DNA of 64,000 nucleotides, from positions 59,256,069 to 59,320,068 of the forward strand of contig NC_060254.1 in the NCBI RefSeq assembly GCF_921293095.1. The letters run 5' to 3'. The notes below the pieces were generated by a model. That model was not told the DNA's origin and did no database searches. It saw only the letters and a program-made list of their open reading frames with translations. A program made the position numbers and the translations under genes. This stretch comes from Ischnura elegans (Eukaryota; Arthropoda; Insecta; Odonata; Coenagrionidae). This document shows positions 32,630 through 43,912 of the stretch, in pieces. The stretch's first letter is position 1. Every line of letters starts with the position of its first letter.

Positions 32630-33540
32630 AGTGATTTTTCCTCTGGATCAATGTGAGAGTTTGAGTTATGTGAGATCTGTGAGATCTTTCAGCGAGAGTA
32701 TAATTTTCTTCATTCAACACCAACCTCCTTACAAGAATGACAAGATAAAAGGTGGAAACAAATTTTAAAATAATCTTTGAGACAGCCCGAGACTAGAAAA
32801 AAAATGATTAAAGTCTGTACAGGAAAACCCTATTTTTTACATTAATATTACTCGACAAAATTCGTATTGATGGACGGTATTGCTAAAAGTTAGTGCAACA
32901 TTTAATAATCAATGAAAATATGGCTTAAAAATTAAAGTGTAGGAGGAAAAAATAGGAATGTACGTAGAACGTACAATAAGAAATCTAAAAAAATCTAAAG
33001 GTTAAGGAATATATTCTATGGGATAATGTCAACAAAATTTGTAAAGCTTAGTATAATAAAATTGGCATGTAGACGAGTTCAGTACTTAAAGAATGCTGCA
33101 CTTAACTAAATTATTCATGCATTCTATCGATTAAGGTAGGTTTCCATGGAGTACTTAAAAAATATTCTGGCAGCCTCCCCTTCCTTCACGCACTTACCTC
33201 TCGAATTCACAATAAGGCTTTCCCACTTCCATTCTATCTAAAAATCATATTCTATTCCTTCCTCTCCCTCGTTTACTTTACATTCTACCCTCTAGCATTG
33301 TTTTGAACATCCCCTCCCCACTCAGTACTCCCTCCATCCATACCTTCTGTCTCCTCCGCATCTCATATAGAAGCTGCCTCTCCTAACCCACCATATACAG
33401 CACTTCGTAGTCCTTTACTCTCCATCGACTTCAATTTCTCCATCTTCTCCAGACCCTCAGGCTATTTTATTGTAGCCATTCCATCGAAAACAGCTTACGT
33501 TAGGCTTTTGTATCGGGCTTTTCAGCAAGATAACATTTAA
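32630..33540. other. Intergenic DNA, no gene seen
   Basis: AT-rich DNA becomes pyrimidine-rich at 33170-33470 on the + strand. It has no frame above 60 codons and no repeat partner was noticed. Confidence 0.3.
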
Positions 33541-33549
33541 GCGCGCAAG

Positions 33550-33650
33550 AAACGTCATGCCATAGGTAGGTGCAACGTAACCAAGCGGGGCTTGAACCCG
33601 CGACCCCTTCTTTGGCAGGCGAGGACTTTACCCCGCACGCAAAAAGATGA
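33550..33650 (-). mobile_element. tRNA-derived SINE head (S1-like)
   Basis: On the minus strand GTGCGGGGTAAAGTCCTCGC CTGCC is followed by GGGTTCAAGCCCCGCTTGG (B-box 33586-33600). The head matches S1 at 10165 (GGCGGGGTAAAGTCCTCGCC), but the downstream text differs. It is a related family or a recombined copy. It does not fold as a functional tRNA because the anticodon arm is out of register. Confidence 0.55.
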
Positions 33651-33659
33651 GTTGTCAAC

Positions 33660-34515
33660 ATTTTCATAAATGTATGTTTAAGAAAGAAAAATTCTCTACA
33701 TTTCTCATTATTGTACTGCAATTATAGTATTAAAATATCATATTCCAGAACGCATGTTTCCTTGCGTATCCCAATATCTGATTCTCTCGTTGATTAATTG
33801 ACCGATGCCGGCAAGCAAACCTCTGTGTTGAAAATTATCTGAATACACCTTTATATTCATTTTATTCAGCAATAGTTTTTATTTCCTACAGTGCAACACC
33901 TAATGTGAATTAAAGGCGGTATACGGAAAAGAATGCCAAGCTATTTTTTGTATCAGTACGATCACGATCCCTAAAGTTGGACTGATAAACCCGAAACGCA
34001 TCACTGCCACGCTCTCACGTAATGCGGGTCGCATACACTCCCCCATTATATTCAACGCTCGTATTTTTAGAAATTTATTTATTCCCATAATTTTATTATT
34101 TTTGGGCCGGAACTGAAAAATCCGATCCAATTTTAACTCCCTCTTCTTCCCAGCTCCCGTTTCCGAGTCCTAAAGATGGAGTGGAGGCGATGGCAGCGGA
34201 GACTCCTTGGCAACCACTCCGGGCGTGCTCCTCTGCCGTGCCTCGGCGAATAAAGAAAAGGAAAAAAAATGGAGCGGAGTGCCACAAGGAAACACACACA
34301 AGAACATTCGTTCCACGCCCTCCTGCTGTGCGAGACCTGAAAAAGTGACAGCCCACTTCGCTCGCGAGGGGTGATATACACCAACCTCCTCACGAGGATG
34401 GCATGATAAAATGCACTAACGAATTTAAATTAATCTTAAAAATATCAATAAATGTATGTGATGTATATTTGTTTATAATTATATATTTATTATTAATATT
34501 TAAAATATATGTAAA
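33660..34515. other. Intergenic DNA with GC-richer patch 34130-34380
   Basis: Two overlapping 86-codon minus frames at 34096-34393 share the same DNA in different frames, which argues against coding. No domain is seen. Confidence 0.3.
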
Positions 34516-34519
34516 TATA

Positions 34520-34690
34520 TACAGGGTGTCCCATTTAACTTGACCACCCGAAATAACTTTTTGTCCAGATGCAAATTCAAAAATGTGTCAAGCAAATGTT
34601 CATTAGCCGTCAGGTGGACATTAATCAGCATGATTGCCTTCCTTGTAGCTTTGTTATTTACAAAGATATGAACAGGAGGAGTTATAGGAG
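34520..34690 (+). mobile_element. Left end of a CAGGGTGTCCC-type element
   Basis: TATA-CAGGGTGTCCCATTTAAC at 34519-34540 begins an abrupt change from AT-repeat DNA. The start resembles the CAGGGTGT terminus at 15857 and occurs after TA. No matching right end is present downstream, so it is truncated or a different class. The 100-codon frame at 34569-34871 has no domain. Confidence 0.35.
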
Positions 34691-35067
34691 AGGAAATGAA
34701 TTGCCGAATAAAAAATATAGGGTGCCATTTAAAAAAGACATACCGCTGTTTGGAAAAAAGTTTTTGAGCGTGTCCCTATTTCTGTGTCACTATATTTTAA
34801 AATGTTGTTATTTATTTATTTCATTGTCATCGCTAGAAGCTTTTTCTTCAAGATTATTCAATATTATATAGACACTTGCACTCTGCTGTTATTGAAATTA
34901 AATCGTCGTTTTTAAGCTTAATGGAATACATACGCAGTCTGAACATTCATCTAATAATATTGTCATATACTCGAAAGAAACTATTTTAAATTATTCTCTT
35001 TTTATGCTTCCTGATGTATTGTTCTGAGGGTATGCAGTTATTTACACGAGATATTTTATATTAGTAT

Positions 35068-35425
35068 TTAAATATGGAATTATTACTATCGATGAAAAAT
35101 GATGAGTATTGGTGATATGAATATTCATTTGATGCATTAGTTTAAACACTTCTGTTTGGCGTAATATGGCCAGTTATCAATGAATTCGTTTATTTTATTT
35201 AATTCGTTTACATAGCTATAGGAGGACACAACTAGCACCGAAAATTCTGATTTTATTGCATAAATATTATGTATTTTTGTGAAATATTGTCCCTAAGATT
35301 ATTGAAATACACCTGTAAAAACAATATATTTCATATTGGTGTTAATCCATGGATATATTATAACAGATGAAAAATTATGATTATTGGTGATGTAAATATT
35401 ACTTTGATGCATCAGTTAAAAACAT
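35068..35425. repeat. ~293-bp-period duplication
   Basis: GATGAAAAATGATGAGTATTGGTGATATGAATATT-like text near 35090 recurs near 35368 with TTTGATGCAT(T/C)AGTT after it. The two copies are diverged and lie in AT-rich DNA without coding potential. Confidence 0.45.
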
Positions 35426-35439
35426 TCCTCGTGAAATTT

Positions 35440-36480
35440 TAGAAACTAAATAGATATATATATATGATGACAAAAAGAGGTAGGAAAAACAAACACATGA
35501 CGTTGACAAGGTGGTGGCTGTATATATAATCCACGTAGCGTGTTGAGTGAGTTGCCGTGCTGACTGAGAGATACACAAGCCTTTAAGACGCCGAAAAACC
35601 ATCCCACAAACTGACGGGGCTTCGCCGAGTTCTGTCCTTCCTTCGCTCCCGGAATTATTTGTCTTCAGGAGGGAGTGTTTTCCGCCGCCGCGGCGTTTCC
35701 GACGAGACAAAGGTAGCAAGGACGTATGCATTCCACGAGACAGTTTCGCCTGCTACTCCGCATTCTTTGTAATTCACAAGTGCCCGCTCAGGCGCATGGA
35801 TAACTCGTGACGACGTTTGTTATCTGTGCGAGCGATACCTTTCGTCGAGGTCGAGAGGGGAAAAGGGATCCTTTCCTACCTTCTGTGAGCGTACGTTGTA
35901 CATCACATCTAGCGATAGAAAAATGTCGGTGATAGAAAACAATCGATTGATCGAAAAATCGATATTTTGACGAATAATTTATTTAAAAAACGACGAATTA
36001 ATATCAATACCAGCAGAAACGGTCTGAGTCACTTGGCAAAAGCTTTTCGACCCTAGTTCAAAACACTTTGACTTTTCCGGAGATCTTAATCTGACATTTT
36101 ATTCTCCGTGGCCACACCTACTTTATCATCCTGAGGCAATCTATTCTGTTCTCCACACGCCTCTATCCATTCCAAGCCATTCGTTCCTCCCAGATATCTC
36201 ATAGCCATCCCTTCTCTTCCCACAAAGCCTCATCCTCCCACCCCGTTCCATACCCTCACATTGTTCCACCCACAATGGCGCCTTCCTCCGGGGTCTCCCG
36301 CTCTTAATTCGTTGGGAGGCGCGCCAATATCCGCAGGAAAGACGGGGGTTGGCTTTCTTCTTATCCAGACATCACGCTTTTGGCCAGCTGCACGAATTTG
36401 TATCTTAAAATTAGGATCCTAACGCGTTGTATTTTTAACCTAACCGTAAACGATAATGACATTAGGTAACACTAATTTTT
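35440..36480. other. Intergenic DNA with GC-rich island 35530-35880
   Basis: The island is CpG-rich (CCGCCGCCGCGGCG near 35680) and follows ATATATATA. A 110-codon minus frame (35399-35731) crosses it without a recognisable domain. It could be a promoter island or an unrecognised repeat. Confidence 0.3.
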
Positions 36481-36489
36481 AGACGTATT

Positions 36490-36835
36490 TATTTTCTTTT
36501 ATTCATAATCATCATCAACACTGGTCAACAATCCTAATATTGGTTTGACGTAATTTTCCTTACAGGTAACCTTTTCACACCTACGTATTTCTTCTCTTTA
36601 ACATCTCTTCAATAAATTTTGTTTCGCTTTCATTAAGGTCTTCCTTTTCCGTTAAACTAGTGTTTAATCTGAATTTTACAATGAATAAGATAACAAAATT
36701 TTTCAATTGCTGAGTTATAAAAATATTTCAGTAAATTTTTGATATTTTTATCGCTTTTTTTACAATTTTAGAGAACTTTTCAGGTCATCATGTCTCAAAA
36801 TATGGCCCATAAGGTTCTTCCGTTTTCTTAATAAT
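36490..36835 (-). pseudogene. LINE family A 3' end, copy with internal insertion
   Basis: On the minus strand it starts RKRKNLMGHILRHDDLK (36835-36783), is broken by a ~120-bp AT-rich repeat (36661-36782), then reads GKGRP, KEKKYVGVKRL and SNQY before GTTGACCAGTGTTGATGAT. Multiple stops and lost codons show decay. It lies head-to-tail with another copy at 36836-37170. Confidence 0.65.
36661..36782. repeat. AT-rich repeat shared with 43789-43912
   Basis: TTTAATCTGAATTTTACAAT GAAT, then AAATTTTTCAATTGCT, TTATAAAAATATTTCAG and TTACAATTTTAGAGA occur in the same order at 43789-43912. Here it interrupts a LINE, so it is mobile or was mobile. Confidence 0.6.
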
Positions 36836-37170
36836 GTTTCATTTTCTTTTATTCATCATCATCACTGGTCAACAATCCTTAGATTGGTTTAATGCAGCTC
36901 TCCAATCCTCTTATCACTTAATCTTTTCAAACGTATGTATTCTTCTCTTTCACATCCTTCTTTACCTGTCCCATATATTTTGTTCGAGGTTTCCCATTTC
37001 CGTTCTTGCCATCTACTTATCCCTCAGAAATTGTCATCATCAGGCAATCATTTCTCAAAATATGGCCTGTAAGGGTGTTCCGTCTTCTTATTTATTTTTT
37101 TATTAGGCTTCTCTTCTCTCCTACTTTTCTTAAGACTTTTGTTCACCACTCGGAGCTAACCCAATAAATA
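36836..37170 (-). pseudogene. LINE family A 3' end, second minus-strand copy
   Basis: On the minus strand VLRKVGEKRSLIKK is followed by RRRNTLTGHILRNDCLMMTI, KNGNGKPRTKYMGQ and KRLSDKRIGELH. It ends TCTAAGGATTGTTGACCAGT GATGATGATGAAT. Several frameshifts are present. The 3' ends of this and the neighbouring copy are equally placed, which fits tandem insertion or an old tandem duplication. Confidence 0.7.
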
Positions 37171-38470
37171 TTTTCTCTTCATGAAATGCTCAGGATATTT
37201 ATACTTGATCCATTGCGACATATTGTCTCAAAGACCAACTTTAAGGATCATCGAAGTTTCGCGCAAGTTTAATGAAAGAGCGAAAGAATTCTTGATGAAA
37301 AAATTCACACTTTGTGAACTTCGCAATTTTTATTATCACGTGATATCACTTTGATTTCACGTTGTGTTATTATCGGGATTGATTAAATCAATACATTTAC
37401 TTACATAGTTAATTCAAGCAAAGTCTGTCTTTTTTTCCATTTTGGATCAAAATCACAAAATAAACCCTGAAATAGTTCGTATTCCTATAAGAATACTTAT
37501 TGAACAACGGCCAAAACTAAAGAAAATAAATACTTATATGAAAATTGTTAAGAGAAATAAGTATTTTATGCAACCTTATTAACCAACCTTCGATTCCAAA
37601 AAAAAATCGTAACTTACAACGATTATGAACCAGGGTACGTATTTAGGCGGTTTACCGTACATTCTTTTACGGAATGTTGAATATTACCTGAATCTGATAA
37701 AGAAACTCTTCCCATAACATTTTTCATGGATCAATGTAAAGAAGCTCCTTATGACGTTCCCAATATTTACTCTCGGATCCATAAAAACGATGGGAGAGCC
37801 ATTCATTGAAGGTTATCAAAAATTCACACCAGACAATCGAAATGTGAAGTCTATCCAACCCATACGTAACCCATGAAGGTAGTAGATTTAACCAACGAAG
37901 AGTATACCTTATCGAGCAAGAAATAATTACACGACGCATTTTCATCTATAGATTGTTTTATCACTTTATATGTGAGCCATGTTGCATAAAAAAGTGGTTG
38001 GGGAACGGTTTTCAGAAAATATAGCATTTTTTACTACTAGTTAGACGAAGGAACAGTTGTAAAAAGTTCATATTTCACTTCATAGTACTTTCACCGAACT
38101 ACAACTGAAAGACAGGCGAAACAAAAGGAGGAAGATAATTGTAAAAATAGCAGAAAATTGAAGTATTTCTTGCTCTAAGTACTAATAACTCTGGCTTTAG
38201 ATAATTACACATTTCAATACAGGATTTTTTAAATATCTTCTTATGACTCACGAGGTAGAGGCGTACAGTAGAGTGTTGAAAATGGTACTTTGCATCCTAT
38301 GCAATAATCATAGTCAGCTGAGCAAGCCATTTCTGTGAGAGCGAATGTCACTCCTATCGATTAAATATGTCGACTCAAGTTTTGAAGAGGATATGCCGGC
38401 ACGGACCCCAACTGCAACGGGAATCGACCCACCAGCTGGCGTGGGTGTCGACAATATGCACGAGAAGCAC
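37171..38470. other. Intergenic DNA, no gene assigned
   Basis: A 73-codon minus frame (37724-37945) has a protein-like composition (NEWLSHRFYGSESKYWERHK) but no domain I recognise and no defensible splice sites. The rest is AT-rich. Confidence 0.25.
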
Positions 38471-38473
38471 AAA

Positions 38474-38540
38474 CTTACATCTAAATCTACATAATACCCC
38501 GCAAGCCGCCTAAAAGGCGTGTAGCAGGGTGTGTCATGAC
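38474..38540 (-). mobile_element. LINE 3' tail with hairpin, minus strand
   Basis: On the minus strand CCCTGCTACACGCCTTTTAG GCGGCTTGCGGGG folds (CGCCTTTTAGGCG is a perfect inner hairpin), then TATTATGTAGATTTAGATGT ends it. It lies ~275 bp downstream of the RT end at 38816-39175 in the same orientation. This links the hairpin tail family to that LINE. Confidence 0.6.
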
Positions 38541-38815
38541 ACCAGTCGTTTACAAATACGAGGGAGGTTTTTTTGGCAAGCGTTTTTAAACGGGCGATGA
38601 CCTTCAGGACTAAGTTCGTTGGAAGTCATGGGCGGCAACATTTCATGAAGAGGTGAAGCTTGACCACAGGCAAGTCCAATTTCCTTTGTCCTTTCAACAT
38701 TTAGCAATGAAGTAATTTTTAATCAATCACCTCGCCTTCTGATCATGACACGTTGGAGGTTGAAAAAAAACGGCCCTCGTAAAAGGTAGTGCTATAAGGA
38801 AATTACTAATAGCAT

Positions 38816-39175
38816 TTATGGTCCTTCATGGTTCGAGGAAAAAACGAAATTCCAATATTTATCCCTTCGGCAAAACAACTCTCTTAATTTATCGCTTCTG
38901 TCGGACCTGGAAATATAGTGTGGCTCTAATATTATGTTCTCTGTGTCGCTCTTAAAGACATCCATTCTCAATTGTTCAAGCAATCTAAGCCTAGCGCGCA
39001 GCCTCCGAGTCTTCAGCGGCTCCCAGCCTAACTCGCTTAGCACATGCGTAACGCTGTATGTACGCCCGTAACAGTTTTTGACGAACCGCGCAGCCTGCCT
39101 TTGTATTTTATTTAGTTCGCGGATGAAGTCTTTCTGCACCGGAACCCATACGCTCGCTGCATATTCTGCTGCAAC
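38816..39175 (-). pseudogene. Jockey/CR1-like reverse transcriptase C-terminal end
   Basis: The minus-strand frame runs from AAEYAASVWVPVQKDF (upstream of residue 1 of the longest frame) into LNKIQRQAARFVKNCYG, SVTHVLSELGWEPLKTRRLR and ARLRLLEQL. It ends after NFVFSSNHEGP at a TAA near 38816. 'LEYASSVWDP..IQRRAARFV..Y....SVT.ML..LGW..L..RR' is the thumb/post-RT block of jockey- and CR1-type LINE polymerases. A stop lies just upstream (39176-39178) and the 5' RT core is missing, so the copy is 5'-truncated. The open 118-codon frame suggests it is younger than LINE A copies. Confidence 0.85.
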
Positions 39176-39224
39176 TTAGAAGAGTGCTGACGTAAAAATG
39201 AAAATAATCCTAGATACTTCAGGC

Positions 39225-39512
39225 AGATGGTGAGATCTAAAGAAAGGTGCAAGAAGGAAATATTCAATAGCTCCGTGATGTTTTAGGAAGGGATGAGGGT
39301 TAAGTGGGATTAACAGAATTCAAAAATTTGCCAGTAGGAGGGTAGAGAACTAGAGGAAGACTAAAGAGAAGATGGAGGGACTGTGTCGTGAATGATTAGT
39401 GGGAGAAGGGTTTTACTGAAAGGGATGCCCGTGAATGAGTGTCTTGGAGGACTCTAGTTAGGAACAGTGACCCCTAACGGGAATAGCTTTAGAAAAAAGA
39501 AGAAATACAAAC
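39225..39512 (+). pseudogene. LINE family B 3' end (GRLKRRWRDC tail)
   Basis: The frame at 39349-39510 reads TRGRLKRRWRDCVVND, stop, WEKGFTERDARE, stop, VSWRTLVRNSDP. This is the 'RGRPKRRWxDCVxxDL.E.GL...A.DRxxWR.L.RNSDP' ending common in arthropod LINE polyproteins. In-frame stops show decay. It lies next to, and opposite in strand to, the jockey-like RT end. Confidence 0.65.
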
Positions 39513-39839
39513 ATATCTATATTAGGCGCAACTATAGAAAATCAGAGGACAGAAAATATCATTTGTGGCCAGATTCAAGGCTCCTTTTTAACCTAATTGT
39601 ACTTTATTTGAATGCATAATAAAATTCCGTTCATCCATGAATCAGTTTGAGTGATCGTGTTCCAGATCTAATTTGGCAGAATAATTTCGATTGTCTACTT
39701 TCATTTGTTTTCATGAGGATCGGCCGGTTTATGCGTCGGAAAACTACTGCTATTGATCACTGGCGTGACGACGTGAGAAACAACGTTTGTGGAAAATATA
39801 ACGACTTTCGCGAACATGTGGAATTAAGAAACATATTTA

Positions 39840-40075
39840 AAGGCCGTTTTACACGGTACACGGAATTGCGCAGTCTGACGTACGTGCGAAGGCGCAATCA
39901 AAATTGCGTCGTGTAAAGCGCTGAATTGCTAGAACACATGCGAGAGTGCGTGGATGCGAGACGGCAAAATAGCCCCTGCTCTAATTTCGTTCATGCATTT
40001 GCGCAATTCCACGCCATTTTAGAAATTAATGCAGCTCTAACCTGCGCAATTCCGTGCCCCGTGTAAAACGGCCTT
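39840..40075. mobile_element. MITE with AAGGCCGTTTTACACGG ends, copy 2
   Basis: The termini AAGGCCGTTTTACACGG and CCGTGTAAAACGGCCTT are perfect inverted repeats. AAGAAACATAT lies just to the left and AAGAAACGTAT just to the right, likely a target duplication, though its exact length is unclear. The 89-codon plus frame at 39647-39916 runs into the left end and is not a gene. Confidence 0.7.
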
Positions 40076-40644
40076 AAGAAACGTATGTGCTGCAATTGGA
40101 ATGGGAAATTAAATTGTGCTATCCTCGAGGACAAGATTATCACTTAACGTGGCACGTATTGTAATTAAGGTATAATGTTTCACAGTTTTAATGCTATTCG
40201 TATCTTACTTTTACCAAAAAATAGGTACACATGTACAATACCAGGAATCAAGCGTATCAAAGTTTTGACAAAATGATTGAGAAAAAGCGAGGCAGAGCCG
40301 GCTTGCCGCTACATATTTACTTTCAACCTACCCTTCGCTATCAAGCTGGTGTGCCCTTAAATTACAGGTCAAAACCGATCAGTTATAAGTTCGTTACTAC
40401 ACGCTGGAAACTCAAAGGATTTCCCAGAAGGGATCTTGAAGAGTTCCTAACTTAGGAAATCCGATTGTAGCTAGCCATTACGGAGTAGTACTGCGACGAT
40501 AGAAATAGATAAGTTTGTTACGAAACTCTTAATGAGATCATAATCGCAACCTACTCTGGCTTTCAAGATCAAAAAGTTAATTTTCCAAAACTCGCTGCAA
40601 GATACATTACGGGGAATATTTTGCAGAAGTTGTTTCCAAATTTT
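40076..40644. other. Intergenic DNA with an unassigned 74-codon frame
   Basis: The frame at 40231-40455 (MYNTRNQAYQSFDKM..KKRGRAG) is basic and protein-like, but I recognise no domain. No matching repeat was found in the window. It could be a fragment of a transposon ORF or an exon, and the evidence does not decide. Confidence 0.2.
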
Positions 40645-40648
40645 TTAA

Positions 40649-41170
40649 CGCCTAGCGGTACCAAGTGGTACCAGCTGGTAGTGCAGTGCTAAACGTAAAT
40701 TTTTTCATTTATCGTAATTTTTGAGGGTTTTTGAGAGTTTTAAATTAATAAAAATATTTACATTAAAAATTTTCCGAAGAGTTTGCTATTTTAAAGCTGT
40801 AATTAACGCATTTGGAGCCGTTTTGAAAATTGAGAAATATCAACTAGCCCAAAAAAAACGGAATTTTTAGAGCAAGCATTTCAATTTTCTTTACTTTCAC
40901 CTTATACACCGTTAATAGTTTAGTAATTACATAATAAAAGTTTTATTATGTAATTATGATTGTTATAACATTTTTATACCATATAAAGTATGGCTATTTG
41001 ATGTGAGCCTAATATTTATGATGCAAAATATTTTGCTGGTACCATATGGTACCGATAGGCGTAACTATTAGTGGCAAAAGAATATATGTCATGACTCAGA
41101 ATTTCATATACATTTAGATACATGATTACCACAAAAATCGCAGAAACTTTTCAATTCAGGCGTTACCGGG
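40649..41170. mobile_element. Element family Y, second copy (piggyBac-like)
   Basis: It aligns with 14919-15441: ACGCCTAGCGGTACCAAGTG GTACC at the left, ATTTTTAGAGCAAGCATTT in the middle, GGTACCATATGGTACCGATA GGCGT and GCGTTACCGGG-TTAA at the right. The first 6-8 bases of the element (CCCGTC) are replaced by T's, so the left end is damaged. A ~30-bp palindrome (ATTACATAATAAAAG..) near 40926 is specific to this copy. Confidence 0.7.
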
Positions 41171-41439
41171 TTAACAATTTGGCCATCCGCATTTCAAGGC
41201 ATTTCATTTTTCACCCAGGAATTTTGTACGTGCGTCCAGCGTTTGGAGGGATACCCATGGGATTGGCATAGTAAAGACATAAAATTATAAATCCCCAGGG
41301 AGAGAACAGCGTAAGGAGGAACACGTGCGATTGAACTTCAAGCTCCTCTCACCGGCTTTCGGCGAGCGAGCTTGCGTCTCCTCAACATTTTCTTTTTCTC
41401 CTTGCGGCGCACGGCTTAGTGATTCTTCAAAAAGGGAGA

Positions 41440-41660
41440 AACATCTTACTCCGTACGTACCTGACAGGGAGGAGGAGAAAAAAAGGGTAAAGTAGGTAGA
41501 AAAAAAAAAAGAAGTCGAGGGGTTTGCTCATAGAGGAGAGACTTGAGGGACAGGAGCCTTGAGTCGTTCCTACCTGCCTCCCTAAAGGAGAGAGACGGGA
41601 ATGAGAGGAAGACGCTTCCCTGGGAGAAGTCAAGGAGAGGGGATATGTCGACTAGCGGTG
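41440..41660. repeat. Purine-rich tract
   Basis: GGAGGAGGAGAAAAAAAGGG and similar GA text lies on the + strand. The 68-codon minus frame is the Ser/Leu/Phe-rich complement and not a gene. Confidence 0.4.
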
Positions 41661-41799
41661 ACTGAAAAATTGGTGGGAGAGGTAAGGATGTGACTTCGGC
41701 AAAAGGATATCTAATGCCGGCGTAGAAAATTTGAACACTAAGGTTTGGTTGCTGAAAACTAAATGACTAAATGGTACTAAGAAATAATAATCACAACTT

Positions 41800-42520
41800 C
41801 TTTTTTTGTTTCATTCCGTGTTTTTTAAGTTAAGGGTTTAATGAGTTGAAAATTTTAGTCATTATCGCGGTTATTACGAAATAATTACCCGATATTGAGT
41901 GCGTTCCAGAGAAGAACTATGCTAACCCACAACTCGGAAATCGGCCATTTCATTTCAACCGTATTCAAGTAAAGAACCTTAATTTACTTATGTGCTCAAA
42001 GGCGAGTGGATTGAGAAATGAAGTCGTTCCTTTTTTTTTTAAATATTAGTGATTACTCGGAACATGATTAGATACTTAAAAACTGAGCTACACACATGGA
42101 CTATCTATGATATAAAATTGCTATATTTCGGAAAATTATGTCTATTAGAGAAAATAATAGACTGTTAAATGCCTGTTCAATTTTTATAGCTTCATTCTGC
42201 GTAGTTTTGAAGCTTAATTTTGTAAAAGCATTTCAATTGTTTTTATCGCGGTTACGACGAAAGAATTGTTCGAGAGGACAACCAGCTTTCCTCACCCATT
42301 ACTCATATGCCAGCCATTTCATGTGAACCAAATTCCAGGAAACAAACTGTCATTTACTAATGTGCTTCAAGGTGAAATGGAATGAGAATTAATTAAATTC
42401 TTCTAGTTGAAAATATTAGTGATCATATAAGTAGATATTTTCAGGGTGCAAATATATGGTCTAGTTATGGTTTCAAATTGTTGTATCGCTGAAAATTATC
42501 GATCAAAATAACATCGCGCA
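41800..42520. repeat. ~365-bp tandem duplication
   Basis: TTATCGCGGTTA.GACGAAA, GGCCATTTCATTTCAACC / AGCCATTTCATGTGAACC, TTACTTATGTGCT / TTACTAATGTGCT and AAATATTAGTGAT repeat in order at an offset of about 355-370 bp. It is diverged and non-coding. Confidence 0.55.
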
Positions 42521-43788
42521 AATTTTTTATCTGTCGCATTTTGTTATTTAGCCATCAGTATCCAAAAATTCACTTTATCAGTGATTCAATCAGTTCATTG
42601 TTTTGTATAAATGAGGTTAAAGCTCAAGCTGATTTTGCCACTGACCAATATTTGTACTGGCAAAAGTATTTTCTTACGTGGGTTTTACTTCATTTAGGTT
42701 AGAATGAAATGGCCGTGTTTCGAGTAATGCTGCGTAAATTTGGTGACTACATCTCTCATCGATTCATTCGCAATAACCGGGATTAAAAGTATTTAAACGT
42801 GTTTTCGAAATAAAACACTGAAACGACGCAAAATGAGGCTATAAAGTCGAGGTTGTGACCAACTTAAGAGTTATAAGTAAAATCGGACATTGTAATATTT
42901 TCACTGACAATGAGTCTTATTTTTTACACTACGCGTTTTTTGCTAAAAACAACATTATCAAGTGTCCAATTTATTGCAATATTTTATATATTGCAATGTC
43001 AAATTTTAATCATATAAAGAACTTCCATCTCATCGTGCCTAACATCATACATGATAACTTAAGAGGTGGAAACGTGTAACAGGCAACTTAATCACAGATA
43101 TACTAACATTGTATCTTCCACAAAATTAAATATATAATTATAACTCTTAACTACAGTTCTTTTCGCCCTGGCAGACATATGACTGACAGCGTTTTACAAG
43201 GTATCCTTGCTTTGTGTTATCTGCCAATTTTTCCGATGTTTCTGCAGAAAGGAAAACATCGAAGCATCGATATGGACGTCCTCTTCCCCAAGCGGGAGGT
43301 GAACGGGTAAGTTTGGCGGGGAGGGAGGACTCTGATGGCGGGGAGCGCAAGGACGCCCGCCCGCCAGGGTACGGGCTTCCCTTCACTATATATCTCTCTC
43401 TCTCTGTTTCCATTCTCCGCCTCGCTCTCCTTTCGGCACGGGAGGGGGCATCTTCGATCCTGTTGGGATAGGTCAGTTTTTGCACGGTCCACGACGGCGT
43501 CGACGTTGCGTAAGGTCCAGAAAGGAAAGCAAGAGAGCGTGGGAAGCAGACGGCGGCGGCGGAGTAGTAGTAGTATCAACAGCCGCCGGAAGGGTAGGAA
43601 ACCAAACAAAAATCAACATTGCAAAAAATTGTAATTTTAATTGGCTTTACAGGGTTTTGATTATGAAACGCAATGTTAAGATCTACTATGGTTTGGAATG
43701 TTTTATATTTATCTTGTTCTACGAAGGATTTGTAGCCAATTATTGATATTCATCACGGTAAAATATGCATTTAATGATATTGAAAATA
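42521..43788. other. Intergenic DNA with GC-rich patch 43250-43610
   Basis: Several overlapping frames (130, 112, 99, 88 and 85 codons) share the GC-rich patch on both strands. They disagree in frame, and none shows a domain. A (CT)n run is at 43388-43404. Confidence 0.3.
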
Positions 43789-43912
43789 ATATTTAATCTG
43801 AATTTTACAATGAATTTTTATAATAAAATATTTCAATTGCTAATTTATAACGATATTTCAGAGTTAATTTTTTATAGAATTGCTTTTGTTACAATTTTAG
43901 AGAGACAATTTG
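43789..43912. repeat. AT-rich repeat shared with 36661-36782
   Basis: This is the second copy of the repeat that interrupts the LINE A end at 36661. Order and spacing of TTTAATCTGAATTTTACAAT, TTTCAATTGCTAATTTATAA and TTACAATTTTAGAGA agree. Confidence 0.55.

Noticed and set aside
33550..33650. Functional tRNA gene
   Set aside because: Only the B-box half resembles a tRNA, and the head matches a SINE family in the window.
37724..37945. 73-codon minus frame followed by CAG-GTAAT, a possible splice donor
   Set aside because: A stop codon lies in frame before the donor and no acceptor side could be matched to a known exon.
43147..43746. Five overlapping frames of 85-130 codons
   Set aside because: Both strands and several frames are open in one GC-rich patch. 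No domain and no splice signals favour any of them.
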